Of a stretch of DNA of 64,000 nt, positions 44,486 through 54,149 are shown in pieces (within the stretch, counting starts at the first letter, position 1; each line of letters starts with the position of its first letter). Made by a program: the position numbers and the translations under genes. The stretch is taken from the NCBI GenBank assembly GCA_020253445.1, contig JADCBP010000009.1, positions 62,001 to 126,000 of the forward strand, written 5' to 3'. This DNA is from Methylobacterium sp. Lineage in GTDB: Bacteria; Pseudomonadota; Alphaproteobacteria; Rhizobiales; Beijerinckiaceae. The notes beneath the pieces were generated by a model. That model was not told the DNA's origin. It did not search any database and worked only from the letters and a program-made list of their open reading frames with translations.

Positions 44486-46703
44486 ACGCGGCTCGCGCGG
44501 CGCTGGCGCGCCTGTCCTTCAGCTGCAGGGCCTGAACGTGTTCTACGGTCGCTCGCATGCCGTGCAGGGCGTGGATCTCGCCCTGCCTTCCGGCGTGCTC
44601 GCGGTCGTCGGCCGCAACGGCATGGGCAAGACCACGATGTGCAAGGCGATCATGGGCCTTGTGCCGGTCTCTTCCGGCTCCATCCGCTTCATGGGCGAGG
44701 AACTGGTGGGCCGCAAGCCGGCGGAGATCGCGCGGCTCGGTATCGGCTATGTGCCGCAGGGGCGGCGGCTCTGGCGCTCGCTGACGGTCGACGAACATCT
44801 CCGCCTGATGTCGCGCGGGAAGGGCGCCTGGACGCCCGAGCGCATCTATGACGTCTTCCCCCGCCTTGCCGAGCGGCGGCGGAACGGTGGAGGCCAGCTT
44901 TCCGGTGGCGAGCAGCAGATGCTGGCGATCAGCCGCGCGCTGCTGATGAACCCGCGCCTGCTCATCATGGACGAGCCGACCGAGGGGCTCGCCCCGGTGA
45001 TCGTGGCGCATGTCGAGGAAACGCTGGTGCGTCTTGCGGCGGAGGGCGATGTCTCGATCCTCGTCATCGAGCAGAATATCGGCGTCGCGACCCAGATGTC
45101 CGACACCATCGCCATCATGGTCAACGGGCGCATTCACCGGGTGATCGCCTCTTCGGTGATCGCGGCGGATCGCGATCTCCAGCAGCGGCTGCTGGGCGTT
45201 GGTCGCCACAGTCACGACGAAACGGAAGCGCCGGCAGACGGGCAGCCGGCCGGCGAGGCGCGCCCGGCGCCTGCCGCTCCGCAAGGGCCGATCCGGGTCT
45301 ACATCGCCAACCCGACCCTGCCCACGCGCTGGTCGCAGGATGTTCCGGCGGCGCGGATCGAGGCGCAGGCCCGCACGATCTCGCGGCCGATTCTCGCCAC
45401 CATCGATGGCCGGCGCGTGGGTGATGTCTCCCCGCTCGCGGCGCGTGCGCCGCAGGAGCCGCATGTCATCATCGCCGGCACGCTCGACACCAAGGGCGAG
45501 GAGCTGCGCTATCTGCGCGACATCATCAAGGCCGCGGGGCTGCGCACGCGGCTCGTCGATCTCTCGACCAATGGCCGCAACCAGGGCGCGGATGTTTCGG
45601 CGCAGGAGGTGGCGCTCGCGCTGCCGACCGGTTCGGCCGGCATCGCCTCGGGGGATCGCGGCAAGGCCGTCGCGGCGATGACGGACGCGTTCCGCGCCTG
45701 GATGGCGCGCCAGCAGGGGGTGATCGGCATCATCTCGGCGGGCGGCTCCGGCGGCACGGCGATCGCCACTGCCGGCATGCAGACCCTGCCGGTGGGCGTG
45801 CCCAAGCTGATGGTCTCGACCATGGCATCCGGCAATGTCGCGGCCTATATCGGCCCGACCGACATCACCATGATGCATTCGGTGACCGATGTTCAGGGGC
45901 TGAACCGGGTCTCGCGCGCGGTGCTCGGCAATGCGGCGCAGGCCATGGCGGCGATGGCGCGGGCCTTCCACGAGCAGCAGCACGGCCCCGCGATACGCCG
46001 CGCGGCTCCGGAGAAGCCCCTTGTCGGCCTCACGATGTTCGGCGTCACCACGCCTTGCGTGCAGCAGGTGACGCGCCTCATCGAAAAGGATTGGGAAACG
46101 CTGGTGTTCCATGCGACCGGCGTTGGCGGCCGCTCGATGGAAAAGCTCATCGATTCCGGGCTCGTGCCGGGCGTGATCGACGTCTCCACCACCGAAATCT
46201 GCGACATGATGATGGGCGGCATGCTGCCCGCCACGGAGGATCGCTTCGGCGCGATTATCCGTACGAAAATCCCCTATGTCGGCTCGGTCGGCGCGCTCGA
46301 CATGGTGAATTTCGCGGCCCCCGAAACCGTGCCCGCGCATTATCGCCAGCGGCTCTTTTATCCCCATAATCCACAGATCACGCTGATGCGCACCAATGCG
46401 GAGGAGAACCGCCGCATGGGCCGCTGGATCGGCGAGCGCCTGAACCAGATGGAAGGCCAGGTGCGCTTCCTCCTCCCCGAGGGCGGCGTTTCGGCGCTCG
46501 ATTCACCGGGCCAGCCCTTCTGGGATCCGGCAGCGGATGCGGCGCTTTTCGATGCGTTGGCCGAGACCGTGCGTGTCACGGCGAGCCGGCAGCTGATCCG
46601 TCTTCCGCTTCACATCAACGACCCCGCCTTCGCGGCGGCCCTCGCGCAGCATTTCCGCGCGCTGCATCAGGGCCGCTTCAAGGGCGCTGCCGGCAGGACC
46701 TGA
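44478..46703 (+). CDS. LivF-like ABC ATPase fused to a Tm-1-like/UPF0261 domain
   Basis: The 741-aa fusion starts with a complete LivF ATPase (residues 1-240: GRNGMGKTT, QLSGGEQQMLAISRALL, LLIMDEPTEGL), then a Pro/Ala linker (about 245-325). A full UPF0261/Tm-1-like domain (about 326-735) follows: VIIAGTLDTKGEELRYLRD, ISAGGSGGTAIATAGM, FGVTTPCVQQV, HATGVGGRSME. Tm-1-type proteins bind ATP; the plant member blocks a viral replicase, and bacterial roles are unclear. The adjacent PEP-hydrolase-family protein is the usual partner of this domain, so the fusion links transport energy coupling to an uncharacterised pathway step. Confidence 0.88.
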
Positions 46704-46706
46704 GAC

Positions 46707-47561
46707 ATGCCCCGCTTTTCCCGAACCGAACTGCTCGCCCGCTACCGCGCGATGATCGCGCGCGGCGAGCCGATCATCGGCGGCGGGGCCGGCACGGGCC
46801 TTTCCGCGAAATGCGAGGAAGCGGGCGGCATCGATCTCATCGTCATCTACAATTCCGGCCGCTTCCGCATGGCCGGGCGCGGCTCGCTCTCGGGCCTGAT
46901 GCCCTATGGCGATGCCAATGCCATCGTGATGGACATGGCGAGCGAGGTTCTGCCGGTGGTGAGGAAGACCCCGGTGATCGCGGGTATCTGCGGCACGGAC
47001 CCCTTCCGCGATATGGATGTGTTCCTCGACGAGGTGCGGCGCATTGGTTTCTCCGGCGTGCAGAATTTCCCGACCGTCGGGCTGATTGACGGCCTTTTCC
47101 GGCAGAATCTCGAGGAAACAGGCATGGGTTTCGGCCTCGAGGTCGAGATGATCCGCCTTGCCGCGCAGAAGGGCCTTCTCACCACGCCCTACGTCTTTTC
47201 CGAAGCCGATGCCGCGGCCATGGCGAAGGCGGGTGCGGACATCATCGTCTGCCATCTCGGGCTTACGACCGGCGGCTCGATTGGCGCGGAAACCGCGCTG
47301 AAACTCGAGGATTGCCCGGCCATCGTCGATGCCTGGGCGGCGGCGGCTCTCGCGGTCAAACCGGATGCCATCATCCTCGTCCATGGCGGGCCGGTCGCCG
47401 AGCCGCCGGATGCCGATTTCATCATGAAGAAGACCCGCCATTGCCACGGCTTCTACGGCGCGTCCTCGATGGAGCGCCTGCCGGTGGAAGTGGCGATCTG
47501 CGAACAGACCAGGGCTTTCAAGACAATCGGCCGCATGGGCGGCACGCCTCGAACGGCGTGA
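46707..47561 (+). CDS. Phosphoenolpyruvate hydrolase family (TIM-barrel) protein
   Basis: The 284-aa protein belongs to the PEP-hydrolase/TIM-barrel signal-transduction family that commonly accompanies Tm-1-like proteins. Landmarks are [70 protein letters not shown] and [12 protein letters not shown]. The reaction is uncertain; carbon-phosphorus or C-C lyase chemistry on a keto acid is plausible by fold. Confidence 0.82.
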   Translation: MPRFSRTELLARYRAMIARGEPIIGGGAGTGLSAKCEEAGGIDLIVIYNSGRFRMAGRGSLSGLMPYGDANAIVMDMASEVLPVVRKTPVIAGICGTDPFRDMDVFLDEVRRIGFSGVQNFPTVGLIDGLFRQNLEETGMGFGLEVEMIRLAAQKGLLTTPYVFSEADAAAMAKAGADIIVCHLGLTTGGSIGAETALKLEDCPAIVDAWAAAALAVKPDAIILVHGGPVAEPPDADFIMKKTRHCHGFYGASSMERLPVEVAICEQTRAFKTIGRMGGTPRTA

Positions 47562-47590
47562 ACCGGGCAGGCTGAGGGGAGAAACGTGAC

Positions 47591-50203
47591 ATGACCGGGC
47601 AATTGATCGGAACGCTCATTCTCTGGCTCATCGTGGCGGTGATCGTGATCGCGATCCTCGTCTACCTGGTGAACTGGCTCTATCGCCGCTCCTCGAAGGA
47701 GGTGTCGTTCGTCCGAACCGGCCTCTTCGGCGAGAAGGTGGTGATCAATGGCGGCGCCTTCGTGCTGCCGATCATCCATGATGTCACACCGGTGAACATG
47801 AATGTCCTGCGCATGGCGGTGACCCGCGCCAACCAGGATGCGCTGATCACGCGGGACCGGATGCGCGTCGATATCGATGCGGAATTCTATGTCCGGGTGA
47901 GGCCGGACAAGCCGTCCGTTTCCATCGCCGCGGCCACCCTTGGCCGGCGCACGCTGCAGCCGGAGCAGCTCAATGCCCTGCTCTCGGGCAAGTTCATCTC
48001 GGCCCTGCGTTCGGTCGCCTCGGAAATGTCCATGGAGGAGATGCACGAGCAGCGCGGGCTCTATGTGCAGCGCGTGCGGGATGCCGCCGTCGACATGATG
48101 GAGCAGAACGGCCTTGTGCTGGAATCGGTGGCGATCACCGATCTCGACCAGACCGATCTGCAATATTTCAACCCCTCCAACCGCTTTGATGCGGAAGGCC
48201 TTACGCGCATCATCGGGGAGATCGAGGAAAAGCGGAAGCTGCGCAACGACATCGAGCAGGAATCGATGATCAGGATTCGCACCCGCAATCTCGAGGCCGA
48301 ACGGCAGGCGCTGGATATCGAGCGCGAGAGCGAGACCGCGCGCCTGGAACAGCAGCGCGAGATCGAGATCCGCCGCGCCATGCAGCGCGCCGAGGTGGCC
48401 CGCGAGCGCGCCGCCCGCGATACCGAGGCCGAGCAGGCGCAGATTCTCTCCCGCGAGGAAATCGAGAAGGCGAAGATCGCCAATGATCGGGCGATCAGCG
48501 AGGCGCGGATTTCCTCCGAGCGCGAGGTTCGCCAGCGCGAGATCGAGCGCACCAAGGCAGTGGAGGCGGCGGAAATCGCGGCGCGCGAGGAGATCGAGAA
48601 GGCGCGCATCACCAACGAAAAGACCATCCAGGCCGCGCGCATCGCCTCCGATCTCGAGACGCGCCAGAAGGAAATCGAGCGCACGCGGATGCTCGAAGCC
48701 GCCGAGATCGCCGCGCGCGAATCCACCGAAAAGGCGCGGATCACGCAGGAAGCGCTCGTAAATGCCGAGCGCATCGGGCGCGAGCAGGAAGTCCGCAACC
48801 TCGAGATCGCGCGGAACCAGGCTTTGGACGAGGCCGAGATCGCCGCGCGCGAGGCCGTGGAAAAGGCCCGCATCGCGCAGGAAAATGCCGTCACGGCCGA
48901 GCGGATCAGCTTCGAGGAGGGGCGCCGGAAGCTCGAGATCGAGCGCAACAAGGTGGTCGAAACGGCCGAGATCTCGGCGCGCGAGGCCACCGAAGCCGCG
49001 CGCATCGCGCAGGAAAAGGCGATCGCGGCCGAGCGCATCGCCTCCGAACTCGCAACGCGCCGGCTTGAAATTCGCCGGGCCGAGGAACTCGAGGCGGCGG
49101 AAATCCAGCGCCGCGATGCCGTGGAGCGCCAGCGGATCGCCGCCGAACTCAAGATCGAGGAGGAGCGCATCGCCTCCAGCAGGACGCGTGAGATCCTGCA
49201 GATCGATCAGAAGCGCGTGGTTGAGCTCGCCGAGGAGGATCGCGCCATCATCGTCGCTGCCAAGAAGGCCGAGCGCACCGATGCCGACAAGGCCCTGCGG
49301 CAGGCGGAAATCGTCGCGAAGCAGGAAGTGGAGCGCACGGATGTTGCCCGCGAGCAGGCGCTGGAAGCCGCCCGCCTCGAGCGCAAGCGCGTGATCGAGC
49401 AGCTCGAGATCGCGCGTCTGCAGGCGCTTCAGGAAGCACAGATCGCCTCGAACGAAGAGGTGGAACGCGCGCGCATCGCTTCCGATCGTGGCCTCGATGA
49501 AGCCCGCGTCGGACGCCAGCGCGATCTGCGCAAGCTCGAGATCGAGCGCGAGCGCGATGTCGAGAATGCGGCGATGGAAAAGGCCATCACGCTCTACACC
49601 AAGTCGCTGGAAGAGAGCGCGGCCGCAGCCCAGGCGGAGATCGCCAAGGCCAAGGCCGTGGAAGCCGCCGAAATGGTCAAGACCGTGCAGGAGAGCGAGA
49701 CCGCGAAGCGTCGCAAGACCGTGGAAGTGATAATGGCCGAGAAGGCGGCCGAGGAAACCCGCATCGCCGCCGAGGCCGAAAAGGTGCGCCGCGCGGTGGA
49801 AGCCGAAGCGCAGCGCCTCCTCTACGAGGCCGAGAATGTGCTCACGGATGGGGCCCGCTACGGATTGTTCCGCCGCCGCCTGCTCGACCGGATCGAGGGT
49901 ATCGTGCGCGAGAGCGTGAAGCCCATGGAGAAGATCGACGGCATCAAGATCCTGCATGTCGATGGACTCGGTGGCGCGGGCGGCAGCTCGGTTGCCCGCA
50001 CGCCCACCGACGAGGTGATCGAGAGTGCGCTGCGCTACCGCGTGCAGGCACCGCTCATCGACGAGGTGCTGAAGGAGATCGGCATCGAGGGCGGCAGCCT
50101 CGCCAAGATGGGCGGGCTGATGCGCGAGGCCTCCGACATGCAACGCGTCACCAAGGACGCCCAGCCGCCCAAGCCGAAAGATGGCGGCGGCGAGAAGAAA
50201 TGA
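47591..50203 (+). CDS. Very long flotillin-like (YqiK-type) membrane scaffold protein
   Basis: The 870-aa protein has an N-terminal membrane helix (LIGTLILWLIVAVIVIAILVYLV), an SPFH/band-7 domain (about 40-200) and then a Glu/Arg/Ala-rich helical region of nearly 600 residues, ending in a conserved flotillin tail (AEAQRLLYEAENVL). Residues 314-533 consist of five 44-residue repeats, as four hendecads each. E. coli YqiK is about 550 aa, so this is much longer. Flotillins organise membrane microdomains. Its place between the transporter and the hydroxylase genes suggests a scaffold for the pathway, which is inference. Confidence 0.85.
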   Translation: MTGQLIGTLILWLIVAVIVIAILVYLVNWLYRRSSKEVSFVRTGLFGEKVVINGGAFVLPIIHDVTPVNMNVLRMAVTRANQDALITRDRMRVDIDAEFYVRVRPDKPSVSIAAATLGRRTLQPEQLNALLSGKFISALRSVASEMSMEEMHEQRGLYVQRVRDAAVDMMEQNGLVLESVAITDLDQTDLQYFNPSNRFDAEGLTRIIGEIEEKRKLRNDIEQESMIRIRTRNLEAERQALDIERESETARLEQQREIEIRRAMQRAEVARERAARDTEAEQAQILSREEIEKAKIANDRAISEARISSEREVRQREIERTKAVEAAEIAAREEIEKARITNEKTIQAARIASDLETRQKEIERTRMLEAAEIAARESTEKARITQEALVNAERIGREQEVRNLEIARNQALDEAEIAAREAVEKARIAQENAVTAERISFEEGRRKLEIERNKVVETAEISAREATEAARIAQEKAIAAERIASELATRRLEIRRAEELEAAEIQRRDAVERQRIAAELKIEEERIASSRTREILQIDQKRVVELAEEDRAIIVAAKKAERTDADKALRQAEIVAKQEVERTDVAREQALEAARLERKRVIEQLEIARLQALQEAQIASNEEVERARIASDRGLDEARVGRQRDLRKLEIERERDVENAAMEKAITLYTKSLEESAAAAQAEIAKAKAVEAAEMVKTVQESETAKRRKTVEVIMAEKAAEETRIAAEAEKVRRAVEAEAQRLLYEAENVLTDGARYGLFRRRLLDRIEGIVRESVKPMEKIDGIKILHVDGLGGAGGSSVARTPTDEVIESALRYRVQAPLIDEVLKEIGIEGGSLAKMGGLMREASDMQRVTKDAQPPKPKDGGGEKK
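48530..49189 (+). repeat. Five 132-bp (44-residue) repeats in the flotillin gene
   Basis: Units start at 48530, 48662, 48794, 48926 and 49058. Each reads RxxEIxRxxxxEAAEIAARExxEKARIxxExxxxAERIASExxx, with drift increasing to the fifth. The 11-residue sub-periodicity predicts a continuous right-handed coiled coil. Confidence 0.85.
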
Positions 50204-50214
50204 CGGGGTGAGCC

Positions 50215-50652
50215 ATGGCGCGCGTCTATGCATCCAGCGTGATCAACGCTCCCGCGAGCCGGGTCTGGGCCCGCGTGCGGGATTTCAATGGCCTGCCGAA
50301 CTGGCACCCGGCCATTGCCGAAAGCCGAATCGAGAATGGCGAGCCGGCCGACAAGGTTGGCTGCGTCCGCGCCTTCTCGCTCCGGAACGGCGACCGGCTG
50401 CGCGAGCAGCTTCTCGGCCTGTCGGATTACGACATGTTCTGCACCTACTCGATCCTCGACAGTCCCATGCCGCTGACGAATTATGTGGCCACTCTTCGCC
50501 TCACGCCCATCACCGACCAAGACCGCACCTTCATCGAATGGTCGGCCGAATTCGATTGCGCCCCCGACAAGGAGGCCGATCTCGTCTCCGGCATTGGCGG
50601 CAACGTGTTTCAGGGCGGGTTTGACGCGCTGAAGCGGTCGTTCGGAGGCTGA
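50215..50652 (+). CDS. SRPBCC family protein 1
   Basis: The 145-aa START/Bet v1-like (SRPBCC, polyketide-cyclase type) protein begins with VYASSVINAPASRVWARVRDFNGLPNWHPAI and shares VGCVRxxxLRxGxxLREQLLxLSD with the next gene product. Such proteins bind hydrophobic ligands in a cavity; one type (CoxG) accompanies Cox-like molybdenum hydroxylases. It starts 11 nt after the flotillin stop. Confidence 0.8.
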   Translation: MARVYASSVINAPASRVWARVRDFNGLPNWHPAIAESRIENGEPADKVGCVRAFSLRNGDRLREQLLGLSDYDMFCTYSILDSPMPLTNYVATLRLTPITDQDRTFIEWSAEFDCAPDKEADLVSGIGGNVFQGGFDALKRSFGG

Positions 50653-50653
50653 A

Positions 50654-51106
50654 ATGCCGCGCGTGGTTCGCAGCACGATCATCGATGTGCCGGTGGATCG
50701 CCTCTGGGCGGTGGTGCGCGATTTCAACGCGCTTGACCAGCATCACCCGATCGTGGCGACAAGCCAGATCGAGCGCGGCCACCCGGTGGACAAGGTGGGC
50801 TGCGTGCGCCGCGTCACCCTGCGCGATGGCAGCGAATTGCGCGAGCAGCTTCTGAGCCTCTCCGATCTCGAGATGAGCTTCAGCTATTGCCTGCTCGACA
50901 CGCCCATCCCGCTCTTCAACTATGTCGCGCATATCCGGCTTCTGCCGGTCACCGACGGCAATCGCAGCTTCTGGCACTGGGAAAGCCGCTTCACCACGCC
51001 GGCGGGACGGGAGCAGGAACTCGCCCGCATGGTCGGCGAGGAGGTCTATGTCGCGGGGATGGAAGCCGTGCGCCAGCTGCCGCAACTGCTCGAAACGGGA
51101 GCCTGA
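50654..51106 (+). CDS. SRPBCC family protein 2
   Basis: The 150-aa paralogue of the preceding protein (VIDVPVDRLWAVVRDFNALDQHHPIV; VGCVRRVTLRDGSELREQLLSLSD; NYVAHIRLLPVTDGNRSFWHWESRF). The genes are one nucleotide apart. The tandem pair probably arose by duplication and may form a heterodimer or bind substrate and product. Confidence 0.8.
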   Translation: MPRVVRSTIIDVPVDRLWAVVRDFNALDQHHPIVATSQIERGHPVDKVGCVRRVTLRDGSELREQLLSLSDLEMSFSYCLLDTPIPLFNYVAHIRLLPVTDGNRSFWHWESRFTTPAGREQELARMVGEEVYVAGMEAVRQLPQLLETGA

Positions 51107-51107
51107 A

Positions 51108-51929
51108 ATGCCGCTTGCCCTCCGGGTCGCCCAGAGCCTTTCCGAAGCCGCCGGCATCCTCGCCGCCGATCCCGGCACAAGGCTCCTCTCGGGCGGCACG
51201 CTCGTGATGCGCGATGTGAATGAGGGGCGGCTGACGGAGGGAACCCTGCTGCGCATCACCGACCCTGCCTTCCGGCAGATGCAGGTCTCCGGCAACCGCG
51301 TCGAATTCGGCGCCGGCGTGACCATGGCGATGGTTCTCGCCAATCGCGAGCTTGGCTTCCTGCATGCGCCGGCGCGCGCGGTGGGTGGCCCGGGCATCCG
51401 CAACATGGCGACGATTGGCGGCAATCTCTTCGCCGAGACGCCCTATGGCGATTTCACCGTCGCCCTGCTGGCGCTCGATGCGCAGGTGATGGTGCTCGCC
51501 GGCTATGGCAGCCCGCGCGCCATGCCGCTGGAGGAATGGCTCGCGGGTCGTTCGCGCGGTGAGGTGCGTCTCGTGGCGGGCGTGCAGTTCAACCGGCCGC
51601 AGAACCCGGCTGATTTCCGCTTCGTGAAGGTCAGCCGCGTGAAGCCCAAGGGCCTCTCGGTGCTCTCGATCGCGGCGCATCTGCCGGGCAGCGCGAGCCG
51701 CATCGGGCAGGCGCGCGTCACTTACGGGGCCATGGCGCCGATGCCGATGCGCGCGCGGGGGGTCGAGCGGGCGCTGGAAGGCAAGGTGCTTGACGCGACC
51801 GGCATCGCTGCGGCCCGCGCGGCCGCGCTCGAAGGCGCAGCCCCTGCGACCGACGCGATCGCGACCGGCTGGTATCGCCGCGAGGTGCTGCCGGTGCATC
51901 TTGCGCGGTTGCTTGGCGAGCGAGGCTAG
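51108..51929 (+). CDS. FAD-binding subunit of a xanthine dehydrogenase-family enzyme (CoxM-like)
   Basis: The 273-aa medium subunit has the FAD-binding motifs LLSGGTLVMRDV (near 27) and ATIGGNLFAETPYGDF (near 100), typical of CoxM/KdhA. It would pass electrons from the molybdenum site to the acceptor. It starts 1 nt after the SRPBCC 2 stop and precedes the 2Fe-2S subunit, giving an M-S-L order. Confidence 0.9.
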   Translation: MPLALRVAQSLSEAAGILAADPGTRLLSGGTLVMRDVNEGRLTEGTLLRITDPAFRQMQVSGNRVEFGAGVTMAMVLANRELGFLHAPARAVGGPGIRNMATIGGNLFAETPYGDFTVALLALDAQVMVLAGYGSPRAMPLEEWLAGRSRGEVRLVAGVQFNRPQNPADFRFVKVSRVKPKGLSVLSIAAHLPGSASRIGQARVTYGAMAPMPMRARGVERALEGKVLDATGIAAARAAALEGAAPATDAIATGWYRREVLPVHLARLLGERG

Positions 51930-51939
51930 GGAGGGCGTG

Positions 51940-52425
51940 ATGGCGAAAATTCCCGTGCAATTCCGGCTCAACGGCTCCGATCGCGCGGCCTTTGCCGATC
52001 CGGCCGACAACCTCCTCACCGTGCTCCGGCGCGGACTCAATGATTTCGGCCCGAAATATGGCTGCGGGCAGGGCACCTGCGGCACCTGTTCTGTGCTGAT
52101 GGATGGCGAGCTTCGGCTCTCCTGCCTCACGCTCGCGGCTTCCTGCGAGGGGGCCAGCATCGAAACCGTCTCCGGCATGGCGGACGGGCCGAATCTTCAC
52201 CCCCTGCAGAACGCCTTCATGGAGCATTTCGCCGCGCAGTGCGGCTTCTGCACGCCGGGCATGCTGATGGCCGCGAAGGCGCTGCTGGACCGCAACCCGA
52301 ACCCCGGCCGCGAGGAGGTGATCGACGCCATCGCCGGCAACATCTGCCGCTGCACCGGCTACGAGCCGATCATCCAGGCGATCCTCGCCGCCGCGCGCGC
52401 CATGCCCGCGCCAAGCCGGTCCTGA
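51940..52425 (+). CDS. 2Fe-2S subunit of the hydroxylase (CoxS-like)
   Basis: The 161-aa small subunit holds two 2Fe-2S clusters: C42, C47, C50 and C62 in the ferredoxin part (YGCGQGTCGTC), and CGFC plus CRC in the helical part (NICRCTGYEPII). It lacks a signal, so unlike the IorAB enzyme at 31-33 kb this one is cytoplasmic. Confidence 0.92.
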   Translation: MAKIPVQFRLNGSDRAAFADPADNLLTVLRRGLNDFGPKYGCGQGTCGTCSVLMDGELRLSCLTLAASCEGASIETVSGMADGPNLHPLQNAFMEHFAAQCGFCTPGMLMAAKALLDRNPNPGREEVIDAIAGNICRCTGYEPIIQAILAAARAMPAPSRS

Positions 52426-52438
52426 AGGAGGTAACGCC

Positions 52439-54148
52439 ATGGAATTCCGCAAGGATCTCTTCCAGAACGAGCGCGACGACAACCTCCATGTGGTGGGCAA
52501 GGGCATCCAGCGGCAGGACATGCCCGGCCATGTGACCGGACGCTCGCCCTTCTTCGACGACCATGCCTTCGAGGGGCTGCTGCATCTCAAGGTCGTACGC
52601 TCGCCGCATCATCATGCCCGCATCCGCCGCATCGACATCGCCGCCGCCGAGCGCGCGCCGGGCGTGAAACGCATCCTCTCCGGCGCGGATGTGCCGGTGA
52701 ACAAGAACACGCTGCTCTCGCTCATCAATTTCGGCAAGGATGACGAACCCACCCTCGCGGTGGACAAGGTGCGCTACAAGGGCGAGCCGATCGTCGCGAT
52801 CATCGCAGAGAGCGAGGCGCAGGCGCTGGCTGCGCGCGCCCTGGTGCGGGTGGAATATGACCCGCTTCCAACCGTCTTCGATGTCGAGGAGGCCTTGAAG
52901 CCCGGCGCGCCGGTGGTGAACGAGACCTATCCCGGCAATTGCTTTGAATATCACGAGAAATTCGATCACCAGAAGCTTCGCTTCGGCGATGTCGAGCGTG
53001 GTTTTGCGATGGCCGAGTTCATCGTCGAGGACCGCTACCAGATGTCGCCGATCGAGCATGCGCCGACGGAGACCAACGGCTCGATCGCGGCACCGGAGCA
53101 GAATGAGCGCTTCGTGGTGCATTCCTGCGCGCAGGGCCTGTTCTTCTCGCTGGGCACGGCCGCGAAGATCGTGAACCTCGATTCCAACCGGCTCCACTTC
53201 ATTGGCGGCACGGTGGGCGGTGGCTTCGGCGGCAAGGTGGATTCCCTCACCGAGCCGCTCTCCATCCTCGGCGCGATGATGACCGGGCGGCCGGTGCGCT
53301 ATGTGCTCGATCGCGAGGAGGAGATGCTCTATGGCAGCCCGCGCGGCGCCGAGCGCATCTATATCAAGGATGGCATCGCGCGAGACGGGCGCATTCTCGC
53401 TCGCCACATCCGCTCCTATTTCGATGCCGGCGCCTATACGCGCCTTTCCAGCTACGCCGCCATCAAATGCACGGCGCATCTGCCGGGGCCCTACACGATC
53501 CCGAATGTCGCCTCGGACATCTACGTGGCCTACACGAATCGTTGCCCCTCCACGGCCATGCGCGGCTTCGGCATCACGGCGGTGGATTTCGCGCTGGAAG
53601 TCCACATGGACAAGGGCGCCGAGGCCTGCGGCATGGACCCGATGGAGTTCCGCATCCTCAACGCCTATCGCGACGGCGACATGAAGGCGCATCGCCGGGT
53701 GGCGAAGAACACAGCCCTGATCGAATGCGTGCAGGTCGCGGCGGAGAAGGCCCGCTGGCCGCTCTCGGAAGAGGCGAAGCGCCAGTCCTCGCTGACGGGC
53801 GGCGGCGGGGCGCGCGCGGAAATCCCCGCGACGCCGATCGATGAGAATGGCCGGATCGGCCGGCCGGAAACACGCAATGGCCGCCCGACGCAAACCCTGC
53901 CGGCTGGAACCATGCGCATCCCCATGACCAGGCAGCCGATCATGGAAGGCTCGACCGAAAACCGCCCCAGGCCAGCGGCCGTTCCGCAATACGAGCCCTA
54001 TCGTCCTGCGGCCGCGACACCGCCTCCGGCCTACCAGCCGCCGCCACCCGCGCCTGCTGCACCCGCGCCTGCTGCACCCGTTGCCGGCCCGGCCTCGCTG
54101 CATGGCGCGCATCGTTTCTCCTCGGTTTTCGGCACGCGGAGGCGCTGA
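52439..54148 (+). CDS. Molybdopterin-binding large subunit, N-terminal half (split CoxL-like)
   Basis: The 569-aa protein covers the first half of a CoxL/XdhB-type large subunit: VVGKGIQRQDMPGHVTGRSPFFDD, then GGTVGGGFGGKVDSLTEPL, and the loop CPSTAMRGFG. That loop lacks the AYxCSFR motif of true CO dehydrogenase, so CO oxidation is unlikely. The conserved domain ends near residue 450. A 100-residue Pro/Ala-rich tail follows (EPYRPAAATPPPAYQPPPPAP), absent from normal large subunits. The second half is a separate gene one nucleotide downstream. Confidence 0.85.
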   Translation: MEFRKDLFQNERDDNLHVVGKGIQRQDMPGHVTGRSPFFDDHAFEGLLHLKVVRSPHHHARIRRIDIAAAERAPGVKRILSGADVPVNKNTLLSLINFGKDDEPTLAVDKVRYKGEPIVAIIAESEAQALAARALVRVEYDPLPTVFDVEEALKPGAPVVNETYPGNCFEYHEKFDHQKLRFGDVERGFAMAEFIVEDRYQMSPIEHAPTETNGSIAAPEQNERFVVHSCAQGLFFSLGTAAKIVNLDSNRLHFIGGTVGGGFGGKVDSLTEPLSILGAMMTGRPVRYVLDREEEMLYGSPRGAERIYIKDGIARDGRILARHIRSYFDAGAYTRLSSYAAIKCTAHLPGPYTIPNVASDIYVAYTNRCPSTAMRGFGITAVDFALEVHMDKGAEACGMDPMEFRILNAYRDGDMKAHRRVAKNTALIECVQVAAEKARWPLSEEAKRQSSLTGGGGARAEIPATPIDENGRIGRPETRNGRPTQTLPAGTMRIPMTRQPIMEGSTENRPRPAAVPQYEPYRPAAATPPPAYQPPPPAPAAPAPAAPVAGPASLHGAHRFSSVFGTRRR

Positions 54149-54149
54149 G

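Noticed and set aside
48530-49189. CRISPR-like array
   Set aside because: The repetition is coding, in frame, with no spacers; it is a coiled-coil repeat in the flotillin-like protein.
47453-50233. A 926-codon open frame antisense to the flotillin gene
   Set aside because: It mirrors the repeat structure of the flotillin coding sequence and has no ribosome site or known domain.
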